Shown piece by piece: positions 61,164 to 64,000 of a stretch of 64,000 bases of DNA. Source of the stretch: Sphingobacteriia bacterium (lineage in GTDB: Bacteria > Bacteroidota > Bacteroidia > Chitinophagales > Chitinophagaceae); NCBI GenBank assembly GCA_947452295.1, contig CANGCK010000003.1, forward strand, positions 43,368-107,367, in the 5' to 3' direction. The notes under the pieces are model-generated. The model worked only from the letters and a program-made list of their open reading frames with translations, was not told where the DNA came from and did not search any database. The position numbers and the translations under genes are program-made. The number at the start of each line of letters is the position of its first letter. The stretch's first letter is position 1.

Positions 61164-63047
61164 TTAATTCTCTACCAAATCCAGCTCAACTTTTAAATTA
61201 TTGATGATGAATTCTTGACGTTCCATGGTATTTTTGCCCATATAATATTCAAGCAAATCTTGAATATGGTCTCCTTGTTCTAATATAACGGGTTGAAGGC
61301 GAATATCTTGTCCAATAAATCTTCCAAACTCGGCTGGTGAAATTTCACCTAACCCTTTAAATCGGGTAATTTCGGGTTTGTTACCTAGTTTTTTAACAGC
61401 TGCTTGCTTTTCTGTTTCATCGTAACAATAAATAGTTTCTTGCTTATTTCTTACTCTAAATAGGGGTGTTTCAAGGATATAAACATGCCCTTTTTTCACC
61501 AAATCAGGGAAAAATTGCAAGAAGAAAGTCATCAACAATAAACGAATATGCATACCATCAACATCGGCATCAGTAGCAATTACGATATTGTTGTAACGTA
61601 AGCCTTCGAGACCATCTTCAATATTCAACGCATGTTGTAATAAATTAAATTCTTCATTTTGGTAAACTACTTTTTTTGTTTCACCAAAGGAGTTTAATGG
61701 TTTACCTCTTAAGCTGAAAACTGCTTGTGTATCAACATTTCTAGACTTAGTAATGCTACCACTTGCACTATCACCTTCTGTAATAAAAATGGTGGTATTG
61801 GTTTGTGTAGCAATAAAAGCTTCTTTATTTTTAACAGGCAATTCATCATTTAAATGAACCCTACAATCTCTTAATTTTTTGTTGTGTAAATTGGCTTTTT
61901 TAGCACGTTCATTTGCTAATTTTTTAATACCAGCCAATTCTTTTCTTTCCCTTTCACTTTGTTCAATTCTTTTCTTTAATGCATCTGCTGTTACAGGATT
62001 TCTGTGAAGAAAATTATCGAGTTCTTTAGCTAAGAATTCTAAAACAAAATTCTTCATACTAGGCCCGCCTTCATATACTATTTGAGAGCCTAATTTAGTT
62101 TTAGTCTGGCTTTCAAAAACAGGCTCTTGCACTCTAACAGATACAGCAGCTACAATACTGGTTCTTACATCAGCAGCATCATAATCTTTCTTAAAATAAT
62201 CTCTAATTACTTTAACATAAGCTTCTCTAAATGCTTGCTGGTGGGTACCTCCTTGAGTGGTATATTGACCATTTACAAATGAAAAAATATCTTCCCCATA
62301 GTCATTGTTATGAGAAAGTGCCACTTCTATGTCTTCACCTTTCAAATGAATAATCGGATAGCGCAATTCATCGGGATTGGTCTTTCTTTGCAATAAATCT
62401 AACAACCCATTTTTACTTAGGTATTTTTTCCCATTAAAATTAATGGTAAGTCCAGCATTGAGATAGCAATAGTTCCACAACTGGTTTTCGAGGTATTCAT
62501 ATATGTAATGAAAGTTACGAAATACGCTTTCATCGGGAGTAAAAGTTACCAATGTACCATTGGGTTCATTGGTTTTAACTTCTTTGTGTTCTTTTACCAG
62601 TACTCCTTTTTCAAATTCTGCAGATTTAGCTTTGCCATCACGGAAAGCGGTTACCATAAAATAGTCGCTCAAAGCGTTTACTGCTTTGGTACCTACCCCA
62701 TTTAAACCAACACTTTTCTGGAAAGCTTTGCTGTCGTATTTAGCACCGGTATTAATTTTACTAACCACATCTACTACTTTTCCTAAGGGAATTCCACGAC
62801 CATAGTCTCTAACAGTAACTTGTTTGTCTTCAATAGACAAATCAACTTGTTTACCATAACCCATGGTATATTCATCGATACAGTTGTCTATTACTTCTTT
62901 AATCAATACATAAATACCATCATCTGAAGCAGATCCATCTCCTAGTTTACCGATGTACATACCCGGTCTTAATCGAATATGTTCCCGCCAATCGAGCGAT
63001 CTAATCGAATCCTCATCATACTGAACCACTTTCTTATCTTCTGCCAT
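61164..63047 (-). CDS. parE: Type IIA topoisomerase subunit B (ParE-like)
   Basis: ATPase subunit of topoisomerase IV. The 627-residue protein has GHKL motifs [20 protein letters not shown] and [14 protein letters not shown], and TOPRIM motifs TEGDSASG and [15 protein letters not shown]. The absence of the large GyrB insertion and the pairing with ParC fit ParE. It heads the operon parE-DUF1835-cupin-parC-cvfB and has a good promoter upstream with -33 and -7 elements. Confidence 0.92.
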   Translation of the reverse strand: MAEDKKVVQYDEDSIRSLDWREHIRLRPGMYIGKLGDGSASDDGIYVLIKEVIDNCIDEYTMGYGKQVDLSIEDKQVTVRDYGRGIPLGKVVDVVSKINTGAKYDSKAFQKSVGLNGVGTKAVNALSDYFMVTAFRDGKAKSAEFEKGVLVKEHKEVKTNEPNGTLVTFTPDESVFRNFHYIYEYLENQLWNYCYLNAGLTINFNGKKYLSKNGLLDLLQRKTNPDELRYPIIHLKGEDIEVALSHNNDYGEDIFSFVNGQYTTQGGTHQQAFREAYVKVIRDYFKKDYDAADVRTSIVAAVSVRVQEPVFESQTKTKLGSQIVYEGGPSMKNFVLEFLAKELDNFLHRNPVTADALKKRIEQSERERKELAGIKKLANERAKKANLHNKKLRDCRVHLNDELPVKNKEAFIATQTNTTIFITEGDSASGSITKSRNVDTQAVFSLRGKPLNSFGETKKVVYQNEEFNLLQHALNIEDGLEGLRYNNIVIATDADVDGMHIRLLLMTFFLQFFPDLVKKGHVYILETPLFRVRNKQETIYCYDETEKQAAVKKLGNKPEITRFKGLGEISPAEFGRFIGQDIRLQPVILEQGDHIQDLLEYYMGKNTMERQEFIINNLKVELDLVEN

Positions 63048-63080
63048 AACTCAATTTTTGAATATCATTTTTGCCAACGG

Positions 63081-63110
63081 CAAATCTAAGTCCCTCAAAT
63101 CTTAGCCCAA
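63081..63110 (-). promoter_or_regulatory. Promoter of the parE operon
   Basis: On the minus strand the -7 element TAGATTTG (63081-63088) is exact. A TTG (63108-63110) lies 19 bases upstream as a -33 box. A TTTGCC/GGCAAA inverted repeat (63070-63084) overlaps the -7 end and the likely start of transcription. Confidence 0.55.
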
Positions 63111-63157
63111 TTTTTCTTTTCTACAAATTGGCAATTTATGTGGATAAATAACAGTTT

Positions 63158-63190
63158 TTTGTGGAATTTATTGCCTAGTAAGTACCTTTG
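63158..63190 (+). promoter_or_regulatory. Promoter of the CxxC-cluster protein gene
   Basis: TTTG at 63158-63161 and TACCTTTG at 63183-63190 are separated by 21 bases, a full match to the Bacteroidota -33/-7 pattern. The start codon at 63199 is 8 bases beyond, giving a leader of about 5 bases. Confidence 0.6.
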
Positions 63191-63198
63191 TCAGGATT

Positions 63199-63720
63199 AT
63201 GAGTAATTTTACCCCCCTTAAAGACCTTTCATATATTACAAATTATGCTAAACTAAAGGAAGCAGAAAATGATCGATTCAAAGAATTTCTTCGAGAAAAG
63301 GACAGTGAACAGATAGATGCGTTGGTGAAAGAGTTGGATGCGTTGGTTAGTCCCACAATTAACTGTACCGATTGTGGCAATTGTTGCAAAAGTTTAATGG
63401 TTTGTATAAATGAGGAAGAAGCGGATGCTTTGTCGAGCCATTTAAAAGTAGATCGAAATGAGTTTGACGAAAAATATTTGGAGAAAGGGAGTAATGGCAT
63501 GATGATTATGAACCGAATGCCTTGCCATTTTTTAGCGGATAATAAATGTACGGTTTACGAATATCGATTTGAAGGGTGCAAAGAATTTCCAGCCCTACAC
63601 TTGCCTAATTTTAAGCGGAGGTTGTTTACCACTTTTATGCATTACGACAGATGTCCGATTATATTTAATGTAGTAGAGCAAATAAAGGACAGAATTGGAT
63701 TTGAGAGAGATACAAAATAA
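63199..63720 (+). CDS. YkgJ-type CxxCxxCC metal-cluster protein
   Basis: The 173-residue protein carries NCTDCGNCCKSLMVCI, the CxxCxxCC signature of the YkgJ family, and further Cys residues in NKCTVYEYRFEGCKEFP and YDRCPII, eight in all. The family is described as zinc- or iron-chelating, but the function is unproven. It has a canonical promoter and is followed after 4 bases by the NamZ-like gene, so the two are likely co-transcribed. Confidence 0.85.
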   Translation: MSNFTPLKDLSYITNYAKLKEAENDRFKEFLREKDSEQIDALVKELDALVSPTINCTDCGNCCKSLMVCINEEEADALSSHLKVDRNEFDEKYLEKGSNGMMIMNRMPCHFLADNKCTVYEYRFEGCKEFPALHLPNFKRRLFTTFMHYDRCPIIFNVVEQIKDRIGFERDTK

Positions 63721-63724
63721 GGAA

Positions 63725-64000
63725 ATGGTTGTACAATCGGGAATAGATGCTTTAATTGAAAATGTGCCATTGTGGAAGTTGCAAAGAATTGGATTAATTA
63801 CTAATCAAGCAGCAACAACATGCCACGGAGTAACATCTAGAAAAGCGTTACAAGATGCGGGTTTTAATTTAGTATGTTTGTTTTCGCCTGAACATGGGTT
63901 AGATATAAAAGGGGCAGATGGGGTAGCAATGAAAGATGGTAAGGATGTAGTTACCGGATTGCCAATTATCAGTTTATATGGTACGAAACTGGCACCTGAC
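63725..64000 (+). CDS. namZ: NamZ-type exo-beta-N-acetylmuramidase (DUF1343, partial)
   Basis: An open frame of 92 codons runs from the ATG at 63725 to the right edge, so the C-terminus is missing. The product has the DUF1343 start: VQSGIDALIE, RIGLITNQAA, SPEHGLDIKGADGVAM, and PIISLYGTKLAP. DUF1343 includes NamZ, which removes terminal MurNAc from peptidoglycan fragments. It begins 4 bases after the YkgJ-type gene. No signal peptide is seen at this start; an in-frame TTG eight codons upstream is possible but lies within the previous gene. Confidence 0.85.
   Translation, partial: MVVQSGIDALIENVPLWKLQRIGLITNQAATTCHGVTSRKALQDAGFNLVCLFSPEHGLDIKGADGVAMKDGKDVVTGLPIISLYGTKLAPD

Noticed and set aside
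63139..63147. Perfect DnaA box (TGTGGATAA) between parE and the CxxC gene, as an origin signal
   Set aside because: Only one exact box was found, and about half a match is expected by chance in 64 kb; there is no cluster, AT-rich unwinding element or dnaA/dnaN gene nearby.
1..64000. CRISPR array, prophage, insertion sequence or defence island
   Set aside because: No regularly spaced direct repeats, transposase, integrase, restriction-modification or phage structural genes were seen, and gene content is core-like throughout.

Overview
The window reads as an AT-rich chromosome segment from a Bacteroidota bacterium, most likely the family Chitinophagaceae. The basis is the gene repertoire: LptD/OstA/Omp85-type envelope proteins, a plug-only TonB-domain protein, a SusC-like TonB receptor, DUF1835, DUF2911, DUF2452, DUF1569 and DUF6150 families, YtxJ and a ClpC-type ATPase. 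Several -7 elements of the Bacteroidota form TAnnTTTG lie a few bases ahead of start codons, and purine-rich Shine-Dalgarno sites are mostly absent. The family placement is inferred from gene content, not from a marker phylogeny. No rRNA, tRNA, CRISPR array, transposase, integrase or phage gene was seen.

Layout. 1-3493 (-): 5' portion of a large exported GH95-like/DUF4838 fusion that runs off the left edge. 3494-3854: AT-rich gap. 3855-5139: a small outer-membrane barrel and a six-repeat DUF6150 (predicted knotted) protein, each followed by an intrinsic terminator. 5140-16088: ung, then an envelope block of PlsC-like acyltransferase, LptD-like barrel (-), cell-wall amidase, MCE/MlaD-like protein, OstA-like protein, NhaA and an Omp85-like barrel. 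16145-22312: small conserved unknowns, NADP-isocitrate dehydrogenase, an Nramp-UspA fusion and an orphan lipoprotein. 22414-27421: a GT35-type glucan phosphorylase homologue lacking the cofactor lysine, UbiX and ClpC. 27514-34737: a STAS protein, an exported PLP enzyme, an adaptor-permease-ATPase export operon and a plug-only surface protein. 34817-41730: RlmH, rhomboid, TilS, a membrane protein, penicillin acylase and a DbpA-like helicase. 41883-50853: S9 peptidase divergent from a TonB receptor, an EamA permease and a second ABC pair. 50882-56467: Dpm1-like transferase, exonuclease and Mpl (minus strand), a 39-residue lipoprotein, YtxJ, an NAD(P)-binding protein and thiolase. 56517-63047: type II topoisomerase operon parE-DUF1835-cupin-parC-cvfB. 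63199-64000: a CxxC cluster protein and the start of a NamZ-type exo-muramidase.

Themes. Much of the window serves the envelope: phospholipid synthesis, LPS transport, outer-membrane assembly, peptidoglycan hydrolysis and recycling (amidase, Mpl, NamZ) and lipoprotein-type export. The rest is housekeeping. The items most worth a second look are the GH95-DUF4838 fusion with a changed catalytic pair, the DUF6150 repeat protein, the phosphorylase homologue with Thr for the PLP lysine, the topoisomerase operon with two unrelated genes between parE and parC, and several very short or absent mRNA leaders. I did not find a clear new defence or mobile system here; the window is mainly core genome.
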